From: Myotis daubentonii
Taxonomy: Eukaryota; Chordata; Mammalia; Chiroptera; Vespertilionidae
DNA length: 64,000 nt
Assembly (NCBI RefSeq): GCF_963259705.1
Contig: NC_081861.1
Span: forward strand, 103,836,726 to 103,900,725
Direction of reading: 5' to 3'
In this document: in pieces, positions 35,553-47,041 of the stretch
How positions within the stretch are numbered: the stretch's first letter is position 1
How the letters are laid out: each line of letters opens with the position of its first letter
Made by a program: the position numbers and the translations under genes
The notes under the pieces: generated by a model
Database searches by the model: none
Seen by the model: the letters and a program-made list of their open reading frames with translations, nothing else
What the model was told of the DNA's origin: nothing

Positions 35553-36037
35553 AATGGAATTTTATTTTGATAAAAAACTCGAGTTTACAATCATTTAATA
35601 AATGAAGAGCAAACACTTCATTTTCCTATCCCATAGCTCTTATGAAAAATATCATTAGTAAACAAATATCTGTGAACCCGATTAAGGGTAAGGCAGACTG
35701 AATAATAAACCACCCCAAATGTTTACACTCCCTACGTGTGACTCACTCTAGGGTGAAAACAACACTGGAGATAACTGAACTCTTAAGATATGGGCATTGA
35801 ATCTCATTCTAATCATTCAAATAAGCCCAATGATCAATATTAATTTTTTGCTCATCATGGGCAGTAAACTACACACATTTTACTGAAGGAATACTTAGAT
35901 AGAAGCACTTATTTAAGTTACACTGTGCATCACAGCTATAAAAATGGCTTGAACAGTTCCATTTAACCACCATTTATAAAGTGCAGCTATATAATATTCT
36001 GCATTTTATCTGATGTCTGACATATCAAGCTAGAGTT
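35553..36037. other. No gene or recognisable repeat
   Basis: AT-rich non-coding DNA. Confidence 0.5.
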
Positions 36038-36273
36038 CAGTGATGGCGAACCTATGACACGCGTGTCAGAGGTGACACGTAAACTCATTTTTTTTGGTTG
36101 ATTTTTCTTTGTTAAATGGCATTTAAATATATAAAATAAATATCAAAAATATAAGTCTTTGTTTTACTATGGTTGCAAATATCAAAAAATGTCTATATGT
36201 GACACGGCACCAGAGTTAAGTTAGGGTTTTTCAAAATGCTGACATGCCGAGCTCAAAAGGTTCGCCATCACTG
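36038..36273. mobile_element. SPIN-like hAT MITE
   Basis: Terminal inverted repeats CAGTGATGGCGAACC and GGTTCGCCATCACTG bound 236 bp with TGACACGCGTGTCAGAGGTG near the left end. I recognise these as the SPIN (Space Invader) hAT family. The 8-bp flanks do not match clearly, so the target duplication has decayed. No transposase. Confidence 0.75.
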
Positions 36274-36599
36274 AGACTGAAAGTACCCCAGCTACCAATT
36301 TCCACCACTTCTGAAAATATCTAGATGTGTGAAAAAGGACTGTCCCCCATACAAAGAACCAATTTCACAAACCTACTGTAAACAAATACATTTATATAAC
36401 TGGAACCTCAGGATGCTAGAGTTGTACTCATTTAAAAAACCATCCAGTTACCTTTGGTCTTTAAAAAAGCCTACACTGTAATATCCTAAACATTATGTGC
36501 ATCTCATGATGAAGAGAGTGGCCTTGCAGTGCAGAATGAGGAGAGTGCAATGTCACCATGAAGAGTAGTATGCTGTGGTTTCAAGGAACATCGGCATCA

Positions 36600-37104
<505 letters not shown>

Positions 37105-37157
37105 TCATTCCCCACTCTGGTCACTAGCTACCATGAGAGGCAGGATCATTTCTTCTA

Positions 37158-37268
<111 letters not shown>

Positions 37269-37325
37269 TCACATGCTTCTCTCAGTTCAGGAATAGATAT
37301 GCCAGCAGGACATGGATTACTTAAA

Positions 37326-37356
37326 TTTGCATATATATATATATATGCAAATTTGC
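37326..37356. repeat. AT palindrome at insertion edge
   Basis: AATTTGCATATATAT and its mirror ATATATGCAAATT form a near-perfect palindrome exactly where BTBD10 homology stops. Confidence 0.7.
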
Positions 37357-37569
37357 CCTCATGGTAACTATGGGCTGGAGCAGGTGGGTGTGGCTGCGTT
37401 CCGCAGGAGGCTGGCGGACATGAGGCTGCGTCAAATAAAATAAAATGCGTTCACATGTCCTAAAGCACAAACATCCCAGCAGATAACTCAATGCAGGTCA
37501 TTGTGTAATGATTACACAATATTGATTACACAGTAAACTTATTTTCACCAAAAAAATAAATAAATAACA

Positions 37570-37993
37570 TCTTCATTGAAAGATGCCCCAGTAAAGCTGC
37601 TGAGGCTTTCATCTGTCCCTTTCTACACCGAAGACAACAGGGTTCAAGGAAGAAGAGCTCCAGTTTCGTTTTCTCAGCACCCAGCTAGGAGGCCTCTCTG
37701 GGGCGGCTCTCCCCTCCATACCCTTCCGCAGGACTGGCGCTCTGGCCCGGGCGCCCCGAGGAGAGGTGGAGCAAAGTGCTTTCCCTCCAGGACTCCCCCT
37801 CCCCCTGGGAGTCCTGCACAGAGGGCGCTCTCCCTGGGAACCAGAAATCCGCCTCCCGGGCCACTATGCAGCAACAGGGCCTGGGAGGGCGACCTACCCA
37901 TGTGGTTTTGTACACTGGTGGAGGCCACGCAGCTGCCATAGTTGAAGTCATCCTAGATGAAGGACCAGGGTAGCGGGGATCAGAGTTGGCCAT
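37570..37993 (-). pseudogene. TMBIM4: TMBIM4 exon 1 plus intron fragment
   Basis: On the minus strand, ATG at 37993 opens a reading like the TMBIM4 (LFG4/GAAP) N-terminus: SDPRYP, then after a one-base deletion DDFNYGSCVAS. The exon ends at 37898 with CACATGG followed by an intact donor GTAGGT. About 330 bp of GC-rich intron-like sequence follow. TMBIM4 is a multi-pass Golgi/ER calcium-channel-like anti-apoptotic protein; only its first roughly 32 codons are present. Because the intron is retained, this is a DNA-level copy, not a retrocopy. It lies inside the insertion that splits the BTBD10 pseudogene. Confidence 0.75.
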
Positions 37994-38199
37994 GTCGGCA
38001 ATGGAACCCCAACTCCCTGCTGAATGATGTACAGCACACGGACCTCAGTCACTTCCTGAGCAGCTGTCAGCCCCGACTGGGGATCAAACCTGAAACCTAA
38101 GTAGGTGCCCTGACAGAATGGAGCCCAAATCTTTGCTGTGGCAGAGGAGCTCCAACCCTCATCAGGAGCCAGGGCAGCCAGAGGGGTTTTGTTGAGGGG

Positions 38200-38385
38200 C
38201 TCTGACAGGCAGCCTGCAGCACAGTGGGTTAGAACCTCCTCCTGATACAGCAAGGTTGCAGGTTGGGTCCTGGTCAGGGCACAGACAAGAAGCAACCAAA
38301 GAGCATAATAAGTGGAACAACACACTGGTGTTTCTCTCACTCTCTTCCTCTCTCTAAAATAATCAATCAATAAAAATTAAAATAA
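38200..38385 (+). repeat. tRNA-derived SINE (Ves-related), diverged
   Basis: CCTGGTCAGGGCACA and the ending GTGTTTCTCTCACTCTCTTC, TAATCAATCAATAAAA follow the Ves plan at lower similarity. A minus-strand relative (GGGGATCAAACCTGAAACC) may lie at about 38050-38120. Confidence 0.65.
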
Positions 38386-38559
38386 AAAATAAACCCTCTG
38401 GCTTGCAGAGTTGTGAAAACAGTTAGAAAGCAAAGTCCCATCCCTTCACATTCATTCAACAAATACTTCATATGCTCCTTCAATAATCACACTGGGGATG
38501 GGTGTTTGTTTGTTTGTTTGGTTTGGTTTATCCTCACCTGAGGACATTTTTGCATTGAT

Positions 38560-38754
38560 TTTTTTTACAGAGAGTGGAAAGGAAGGAGAAAGACAGAAAC
38601 TAATGTGAGAGACATCAATTAATTGCTTCTTGCTGAATCCCCAACCAGGGCCTGGGATTGAGCCTGCAACCCAGGTAAGTGCCCTTGATCAGAATCCAAC
38701 CTGGTACCCTTCACTCTGCCTGCAGAACACTATCCACTGAACCAAACCAGCATT
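38560..38754 (-). repeat. Ves-related SINE, minus strand
   Basis: GAGAGTGGAAAGGAAGGAG at the left, then CCAACCAGGGCCTGGGATTG, and TATCCACTGAACCAAACCAG at the right. Confidence 0.75.
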
Positions 38755-38779
38755 TTTTTTTCTTTTTAAGTCCTCCTCT

Positions 38780-38980
38780 AAGGATATGTTTTTTTTCATT
38801 GATTCTAGAGAGAGAGGAAGGGAGAGGGAAAGAGAAAGAAAAACATTGATCACTTGCCCGAGCAATCTGACAAGGATGGAACACACAACCGGTGTATGTG
38901 CCCTCATCTGGAATCGAACCCATGACCCTTTGGAACGTGGGAGGACACTCTAACTACTGATTCACACTGACCAGGGCCTG
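38780..38980 (-). repeat. Ves-related SINE, minus strand
   Basis: GAGAGAGAGGAAGGGAGAGG at the left, GAATCGAACCCATGACCC (reverse B-box), and ACACTGACCAGGGC at the right. Confidence 0.8.
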
Positions 38981-39007
38981 GAGGTACACTTAAAATTTTT
39001 TTCAGAT

Positions 39008-39210
39008 CTGCCCTGGCCAGGTGGCTCAATTGGTTGAAGTCTCAACCTGTACACCAAAGGATTTCCTGTTGGATTCTAGGTTAGGGCACATACTTAGGTT
39101 TAGGTTAGATCCCAGTGGGTCAGCAGGTGCAGAGGCAGTTTACTGGTATTTCTCTGTCACATGGATGTTTCTCTCTCTAAAAATCAGTTTTAAAAACATC
39201 CTCAGGTGAG
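39008..39210 (+). repeat. Ves-related SINE, diverged
   Basis: GCCCTGGCCAGGTGGCTCAA head, AGGGCACATACTTAGG body, TGGATGTTTCTCTCTC end. Confidence 0.75.
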
Positions 39211-39312
39211 AATTAGAACTATATAAATATTAAAACATTTTCAGCTCTAAAATTTTATTTGATTCTTTTTTAAATTTTATTTTTTAATTTACAGTTCATA
39301 TTCAATATCCTA

Positions 39313-39661
39313 TCCTATATAATAAAACCCTAATATGCAAATCAACTGCACGGTAGAATGACTGGTAGCTATGAACTGACCACCAGGGGCCAGACGCTCA
39401 GCATAAGAGCTGCCCTCTGGTGGTCAGTGCGCTCCCACAAGGGGAGCGCTGCTCAGCCAGAAGCCAGGCTCATGGCTGGCGAGTGCAGCGGTAGTGGTGG
39501 AAGCCTTTGTGGCAGCACTAAGTAGCAGTGAGCTGAGCAGTAGGGAGCAGCAAGCAGGCGGGCAATAAGGAGACAGGAGTCCCAGACTGGGAGAGGGCAC
39601 AGGCTGGGCTGAGCCCCCCTCCCCACCTCCAGTGTATGAATTTCATGCACCGGGCCACTAG
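39313..39661 (+). mobile_element. HeliBat Helitron at edge of BTBD10 insertion
   Basis: Starts TCCTATATAATAAAACCC after A (39312). Ends with hairpin GTATGAATTTCATGCAC and GGGCCACTAG before T (39662). BTBD10 homology resumes within about ten bases. Confidence 0.94.
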
Positions 39662-39672
39662 TTTTTTTACTA

Positions 39673-40053
<381 letters not shown>

Positions 40054-40056
40054 TCA

Positions 40057-40483
<427 letters not shown>

Positions 40484-40642
40484 GCCTAGGCAAAAGCTGG
40501 GGCCAATGATACCTCCGCTTCCTCCTCAGCTGAATCCATCAGGAGGTGTAGGTGAGAACAGCCACTTGGGCAGCTGGGGCTACCAGAGCCACCCGGCAGG
40601 TTGTAACAATAAAGATTTTTTTTAAAAAAAGAATCGTTTTTT

Positions 40643-40852
40643 GCCTGGCCAGTGTTGCTCAGTGGTTGAGCATTAACCTATGAATCAGGAGGTCATGGTT
40701 TGATTCCTGGTCAGGGCACATGCCTGGGTTGTGGGCTTGATCCCCAGTGCGGGGAGTGCAAGAGGCAGCCATTCAATGATCCTCTCTCATCATTGATGTT
40801 TTTATCTCTCTCCCTTTTCCTTTCTCTCTGAGATAAAAAAAAATATATATAT
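40643..40852 (+). repeat. Ves-related SINE
   Basis: GCCTGGCCAGTGTTGCTCAG head, TTTGATTCCTGGTCAGGG B-box region, CT-rich end and A-rich tail. Confidence 0.85.
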
Positions 40853-40869
40853 CTTTAAAAAATAATCAT

Positions 40870-41273
40870 TTTGGTAATTGTGCGTCCTTAACCATCAACA
40901 CTTGCCAGTTTTGTAGTGTAAACTTTGTCTTTTATGTATCCCTATAAAAAGTCTAGTGGGTAAATTTTCTTTGTTCAAAAGTTAGTCTGGCTTCACTCAT
41001 TATTTCAAGTTAACTAGACCTGAAGAGGAGTAAAAATTGAGTTATCAGCTGTTAAAGTGTATATTACATTTTCTGGGACAACCTGTGTCCCCCTAAAAAA
41101 TGTATACACACTTTGGATAATTGTAAAGGCAGTGTTTGTACTTTAATTGCATTTTCAAGCTTCCAATAGCATTTTAGGATGAATTCCCTTTGTTCAAAGC
41201 TTAGTCTGACTGAAAAGAAAGAAACATCAATTGAGCTATTAGCTGTTCAAACATGTATACATGTTTTTGGGAC
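40870..41273. mobile_element. Mariner-like elements, head-to-tail pair
   Basis: Two similar units: each has TTTGTTCAAAAGTTAGTCTG-like text, ATTGAGTTATCAGCTGTT-like text, and ends ACATTTTCTGGGACAACCTG or ATGTTTTTGGGACACTGTG. The second unit starts GTCCCCCTAAAAAATGTATA immediately after the first ends (about 41088/41089). No transposase frame. Confidence 0.55.

Positions 41274-41314
<41 letters not shown>
41274..41314. repeat. (TG)n microsatellite
   Basis: About 20 TG units growing from the GTGTG end of the mariner-like unit. Confidence 0.96.
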
Positions 41315-41317
<3 letters not shown>

Positions 41318-41318
41318 A

Positions 41319-42020
41319 TCTTATCTAATAAAGAAGGAACATGCAAATTGACCATCATGCCATAATGGTCAAGATGGCTGCGCCCACAGCAGGGGCCCAG
41401 TTCCCATAAGGAGCCTTAACGAGCAATCAGCAGGGACCTGAGGCTGCATGGCACTGGGCCCCCCACCCAGTGGGGTTTGACAGGGGACCTCAGGCCACGC
41501 CCCCTGCCCTGGTGCCAGGCCGGGGGACCTCAGACCATGCCCCCCACTCCAGCACCAGGCCGGGGGACCTGAGAGTGTGCTGGGGGACCTGAGGCTATGC
41601 CTCCCACCCAGCATGTGCTGGGGGACCTGATTCTTCACCCCCCACCCAGTGGGGCTTGACAGGGGATGTGAGGCTGAGCCTCCCACCCAGTGCCGGGCCA
41701 GGAGACCTGAGGCTGCACCCCTGCCCAGCGAGGCTTGACAAGGATGGGGCCAGCCGGGTCTGGATCTCACCCAACAGGAGTGGGGTCGTCTGGGTCTGGT
41801 TCTTGCATGATTTTGAGGCACTGTGGGTGGGCAGGGACTTGATTCAGGGTCCCGGGGTGCACCCCATACTCTGAGAAGAGGAAGATTTTCATATACATTT
41901 TACTAATTTTCTTTCATCTCTGACACTTCTATTATATAGAAAGGGCAAATAGCAAGATTAAAATATTTCCTCTAATTGATCCCTTTTTAATGTGCATGAA
42001 TTTTGTGCACGGCCCACTAG
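41319..42020 (+). mobile_element. Helitron with tandem interior
   Basis: Starts TCTTATCTAATAAAGAAGG, carries CAAGATGGCTGCGCC near the 5' end, and ends with TGCATGAATTTTGTGCA and GGCCCACTAG. The interior repeats a GC-rich GGGGGACCTGAGGCT motif several times (41460-41750). Confidence 0.88.
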
Positions 42021-42024
42021 TGTA

Positions 42025-42160
42025 TGTTTTCATTTTTCTTTTATTGAATTTATTGAGGTGACATTGTTTAACAAAATTATACAGGTGGAAGGAGACTTGA
42101 TTGGGTGGTGAACACACAATACAGTGTACAGATGATGTATTGTGGAAAATTCTACAAATA
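42025..42160 (-). repeat. Old L1-type 3' end
   Basis: TTATTGAATTTATTGAGGTG through CACACAATACAGTGTACAGA, as at 12770. Confidence 0.55.
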
Positions 42161-42219
42161 TATTGACAAATTTAGATGCTTTGAGACAAAAGTGCAAGAT
42201 GTCCATGCATATAATAAGG

Positions 42220-42431
42220 CAGTGGTTGGCAAACTGCGGCTTGCGAGCCACATGCGGCTCTTTGGTCCCTTGAGTGTGGCTCTTCCTAAGCCTTAGGAGT
42301 ACCCTAATTAAGTTTATAACAATTTACCTACCTATATAGTTTAAGCTTAAAAAATTTGTCTCTCAAAAGAAATTTCAATCGTTGTACTGTTGATATTTGG
42401 CTCTGTTGACTAATGAGTTTGCTGACCACTG
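42220..42431. mobile_element. hAT MITE, copy 2
   Basis: CAGTGGTTGGCAAACTGCGG at the left and TTTGCTGACCACTG at the right. The interior is nearly identical to the copy at 40272. Flanks TAATAAGG and CAATAGGG match at 6 of 8 positions. Confidence 0.88.
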
Positions 42432-42892
42432 CAATAGGGTAATATATCTTTATCACCTTAATGAATCTCAATAACAACTTTTCCTTATCTGAATATGCAA
42501 TTTGATAAATTCTAGATGTTACAGTGTAATTTATATAACCTGTGGGGTGTTAGTTTTGTTTTGTTTTTAAATAATTTATATTACTTCGTTTTTTCTCCTG
42601 CCACTACTCAAAAAAAGATGCTATAAAGAACACCTAGCCATTAAATATTTATACTATTAATTATATATACTCATGAAAGACAGATTTAAATATACCTAGA
42701 AATATCTAATTGAATGTACTTTATTTTGTGATTTCATTTGACAGGGCAGTAGTACAATGTTTTTATTCTGATTTAGAGATGTTGTCTTTGTGGTAAAAAA
42801 CTTCAATTAGCTAAAATAAAAATAATATCTAGCATCAGCAACAGTTTACCAGTTAATTTCACTGGGATTTAACAGGTTTATCAGATCAGTTT
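42432..42892. other. No gene or recognisable repeat
   Basis: AT-rich non-coding DNA. Confidence 0.5.
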
Positions 42893-43425
42893 AAAACAAA
42901 GAATATATGCACCCCTATATTCATAGCAGCATTATTTACAATAGCTAAGATCTGGAAATGGCTCAAATGCCCAAATGTAGATGAGTGGATAAAAAAAGCT
43001 GTGGTACATTTATATAATGGAATACTCTGAAGCTGAAAGAGAAGGATCTCCTACCCTTTGAGACAACATGGAGGGACCTGGAGAGTATTATGCTAAGCGA
43101 AATAAGCCAGTTAGAGAAATACAAATATCACATAATCTCACTTATATGTGGAATCTAAAGAACAAAATAAACTGACAAACCAAATAGATCCAGAGACATG
43201 AAAGCATGCCAGCAGACTGAGGATTCTCAGATGGAAGGGGTGGGCTGGGAGGAGATTAACCAAAGAACTTTTATGCATATATGTATAACCCATGGACACA
43301 GATAATAGTGTGGTGAAGGCCTGGGGAGGAAGTGGGAGTGGAGTAGAGGGGATCAATGTGGGGATAAAAGGGGACATCTGTAATGCTTCCAACACTAAAG
43401 ATAAATTTAAAATTACAAAATAAAG
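42893..43425 (+). repeat. L1 3' end, truncated
   Basis: ORF2 3' end from TATATGCACCCCTATATTCA, then the 3'UTR with CCAAAGAACTTTTATGC, ending GGGACATCTGTAATGC and an A-rich tail. Confidence 0.9.
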
Positions 43426-44045
43426 AGACTTAAAAATAAATTTGAAAAATAAAACAAATGAAATGCCTATCGTGGTCAACGGTGGCAATTGTTTTGATAT
43501 AAGTGCCTTCATATACATTTAATCTTCTTAGGTTTGGTCTGCAATTAAATGATAGTTTGTATTAAAGCTGTGCAAATAAACATGGCTTGGATGATGACTT
43601 AAACAGAACAAATAGATATATAGAACAAATAGATATATATCTGAAACATATCCAGTATTAAAACTATCTACATGTATGGTGCTGCCCAAATTTGGACATG
43701 TCATTTTCAATGAGAGGGAAAAGACTAATATAATTTCCTTTTAATGTATCAAATGTTCATGTTTACAAATTTATATGGAACACTAATAAGTAAGCATACA
43801 TTATAGTGACCAGATGTACCAAGAATAATTATAGGATATTTCTACTTACATGAAATATACACATGTATACTGGATCTATTTAAGTACCTGAAAGAGTTAT
43901 AAAATTTAAAATTAAATATCAGAGAAAACCTTGAAATTGTCGTACAATAAGTGATATCATGAAACACTTTTATCAATTTGTCATATATTTGTTATTGCTA
44001 AAGATGACAATGTTTTGATTTGGGATTTAAACTCACATATCAACA
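43426..44045. other. No gene or recognisable repeat
   Basis: AT-rich non-coding DNA upstream of an L1. Confidence 0.5.
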
Positions 44046-44924
44046 CCGAGAATCTATGGCATTTTTATACACCAATAATGAACTTATAGAAAGATAAAGT
44101 TTTTTAAAAATATCATTTACCATTGCAACAAAAAAATTAAGATACCTAGAAATAAACTTAACTAAGGAAGTAAAAGACCTGTACTGGGAAAACTAAAGGA
44201 AGTTGAAAAAAGAGATAGAGGAAGACATAAATAAGTGGAAGAATACACCATGATCAAGGATTGGTAGAATCAACATCATTAAAATGTTCATACTACCCAA
44301 AGCAATCTATAGATTCAATGCAATACTCATGAAAACACCAATGACATATTTCACACACCTAGAACAAACTCTCCAAAAATTCATATGGAATAAAAAATAA
44401 GACCCAGAATAGCCACAGCAATCCTGAAAAAGAAGAACAAAGTTGGAGGGATCACAACACCAGATATAAAGCTATATTACAAAGCCACTGTCCTCAAAAC
44501 TACCTGGTACTGGCAAAAGAACAGACATATAGACCAGTGGAACAGAATAGAGAACCCAGAAATCAACCCAAGCCATTATGATCAATTAATATTTGACAAA
44601 GGAGGCAAGAGCATACAATGGAGTCAAGACAGTCTTTTCAATAAATGGTGTTGGGAAAATTGGACAGATGTATGCAAAGAAATGAAACTAGACCACCAAC
44701 TTACACCATAACAAAAATAAACTCAAAATGGATAAAAGACTTAAATGTAAGATGGGAAACCATAAAAATCTTAGAAGAATCCATAAGCAGCAAAATATCA
44801 GATATATGTCATAGCAATATCTTTACTGATACAGCTCCTAGGGCAATGGAAACTAAGGAGAAAATTTAAAAAATGGGACTACATCAAAATAAAAAGCTTC
44901 TGCACAGCAAAAGAAACCATCAAC

Positions 44925-47041
44925 AGGAGAAACTAAGATGGCGGCATAGATAAACACCGGGAAATTGTCGCCTCACACAACAATTGAAGAATGCCGCAAG
45001 GGTCAGAACAAACATCGTCCAGAACAACAGGAAGGCTGGCTGAGTGTAATTTCTACAACTAAAAGAAAAGAGGGGCACGCTGAGAGCCAGCGGAGCTGCG
45101 GAGGTGAAGTGCAGAGGTACGGCAGTGGCTCTCGCGCGCGCGCGGAAAGGGGGTGGCGCCTGAGGACGCGGCTGTCTTTTTGAATCACAAGCTCCCGACT
45201 GCTCTGAACTCCGGTTCCAGCGGGTCTCTGGGGACCCAGGGCTCATACGGGGAGAGGCTGGTCTGTCAGGCGGCAGCGGGCGAACTTGAGGGCGGCTTTC
45301 CCTCAGAGGTGCTTGCAGCCGTTACCGGGACACTGAGACGCGACTCCGGGCACGGAGAATCACCATAGCTGCTTTCACCGCCCTTTGACTCCCTGAGACG
45401 CCGCCCCACCCAGGCTGCGGCAGAGGCTTTTGCATGTGAATGTACCTAACTACAGCCCAGCCAGGCAGACCCGGAACTTCCAAGAGAAGGCCCAAGGCCC
45501 TGCAGCGGCTTGCATTGCTTCACAGCTGAGCCTCTTCGTGGCTCCTGCTGTGTGGCCTCAGGCAGGGGCTGAATTAGCACCTCCTTAGATCCAGGAGCCA
45601 CTGTACCCAGTGGTCAGAGGGGGACCATTCTCCCACTTCAGACACAGCTGATTCCCACAGCCAATTGGCCTGGAGGTCAATTCCTCCCAGTGATCCTACA
45701 ACAACCAAGGCACCTAGAGTGCACCAAGAGTGTCTACCCCAGGTAACTGGGGAGGCTGAGCCACTGGGCCCTACAGGACACCTGGCACGCAGGGCCACTC
45801 TATCAACACAGGGAAGCAGCCAAAATGCGGAGACAAAGAAACAGGTCACAAATGGCAGAAACAGAGGAAAGCAAATGACTGGATATAGAGTTCAAGGCCA
45901 CGTTTATAAGGTTTTTCAAGAATTTTATGGAAACCGCCGATAAATTTAATGAATCCCTCAAGGAGTATAGTGAGACCATGGAGGACATGAAAAAGGACCA
46001 ACTAGAAATTAAGCATACACTGACTGAAATAAAGAATAATTTACAGAGATCCAACAGCAGACAAGAGGATCCCAAGAATCAAGTCAAAGATTTGAAATAC
46101 AAAGAAACAAAAAATACCCAACCAAAAAAGAAAAAAGAAAAGAGATTCCAAAAATATGAAGATAGTGTAAGGAACCTCTGGGACAACTTCAAGCGTACCA
46201 ACATCAGAATTATAGGGGTACCAGAAGGAGAGAGAGGGCAAGATATTGAAAACCTTTTTGAAGAAATAATGACAGAAAACTTCCCCTACCTGGTGAAAGA
46301 AATGGACTTACAAGTCCAGAAAGCGCAGAGAACCCCAAACAAAAGGAATCCAAAGAGGACCACACCAAGACACATCATAATTAAAATGCCAAGAGCAAAA
46401 GACAAAGAGAGAATCTTAAAAGCAACAAGAGAAAGACAGTCAGTTACCTACAAGGGAGTACCCATTCGACTGTCAGCTGATTTCTCAACAGAAACCATGC
46501 AGGCCAGAAGAGAGTGGCAAGAAATATTCAAAGAGATGAATAGCAAGAACCTGCAACCAAGATTACTTTATCCAGCAAAGCTATCATTCAGAATGGAAGG
46601 TCAGATAAAGAGCTTCACGGATAAGAAAAAGCTAAAGGAGTTCATCACCACCAAACCAGCATTATATGAAATGCTGAAAGGTATTCTTTAAGAAGAGGAA
46701 GAAGAAAAAGGAACTCTTACCATTTGCCACCGCATCGATGGAACTGGAGAGCAGATAAATACCACAGGATCTCACTCATTTGTGGAATATAATGAACAAC
46801 ATAAACTGATGAACAAGGACTGATCCAGAGACGGAGAGGCATTGATTGGACTGTCGGGCCTTGGAGGGAAGGTAGGGGAGGGTGGGGGCAAGGGGGAAAG
46901 ATCAACCAAAGGACTTATATGCAAGCATATAGGCCTAACCAATGGACACGGACAACGGGGGGGGTGAGGGGATGAGCGGGGGGGGAGGGTAGAGGGTACA
47001 CATATGTAATATCTTATCAATAAAAAATAAAAAAAATAAAA
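44925..47041 (+). mobile_element. ORF1-only L1 derivative with target duplications
   Basis: A 2.1-kb L1 with an apparently complete 5' end (AGGAGAAACTAAGATGGCGG, YY1-like motif at 44935-44945), GC-rich 5'UTR, ORF1, then a direct join to the last about 330 bp of L1: essentially all of ORF2 is missing. A second small deletion removes about 38 bp near 46752. It ends in an A-rich tail. The 16-bp repeat AAAAGAAACCATCAAC lies at 44909-44924 and 47042-47057, so it inserted into L1 ORF2 by target-primed reverse transcription. Confidence 0.88.
45825..46691 (+). pseudogene. L1 ORF1 protein frame, one nonsense codon
   Basis: ATG at 45825 starts MRRQRNRSQMAETEE. The 18th codon (45876-45878) is TGA, after which the same frame stays open for 270 codons to TAA at 46689-46691. 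It contains a short coiled-coil-like segment, then NLWDNFKRTNIRIIGVPEGE (RRM of ORF1p) and the basic C-terminal domain with RPLLYPAKLSF-type text (ARREWQEIFKEM, LLYPAKLSF). L1 ORF1p is an RNA-binding chaperone that coats L1 RNA. Apart from the stop it looks intact, which argues for a rather young insertion. Confidence 0.88.

Noticed and set aside
37576..37941. 121-codon plus-strand frame in GC-rich DNA
   Set aside because: It is antisense to the TMBIM4 exon 1/intron fragment and has no family resemblance.
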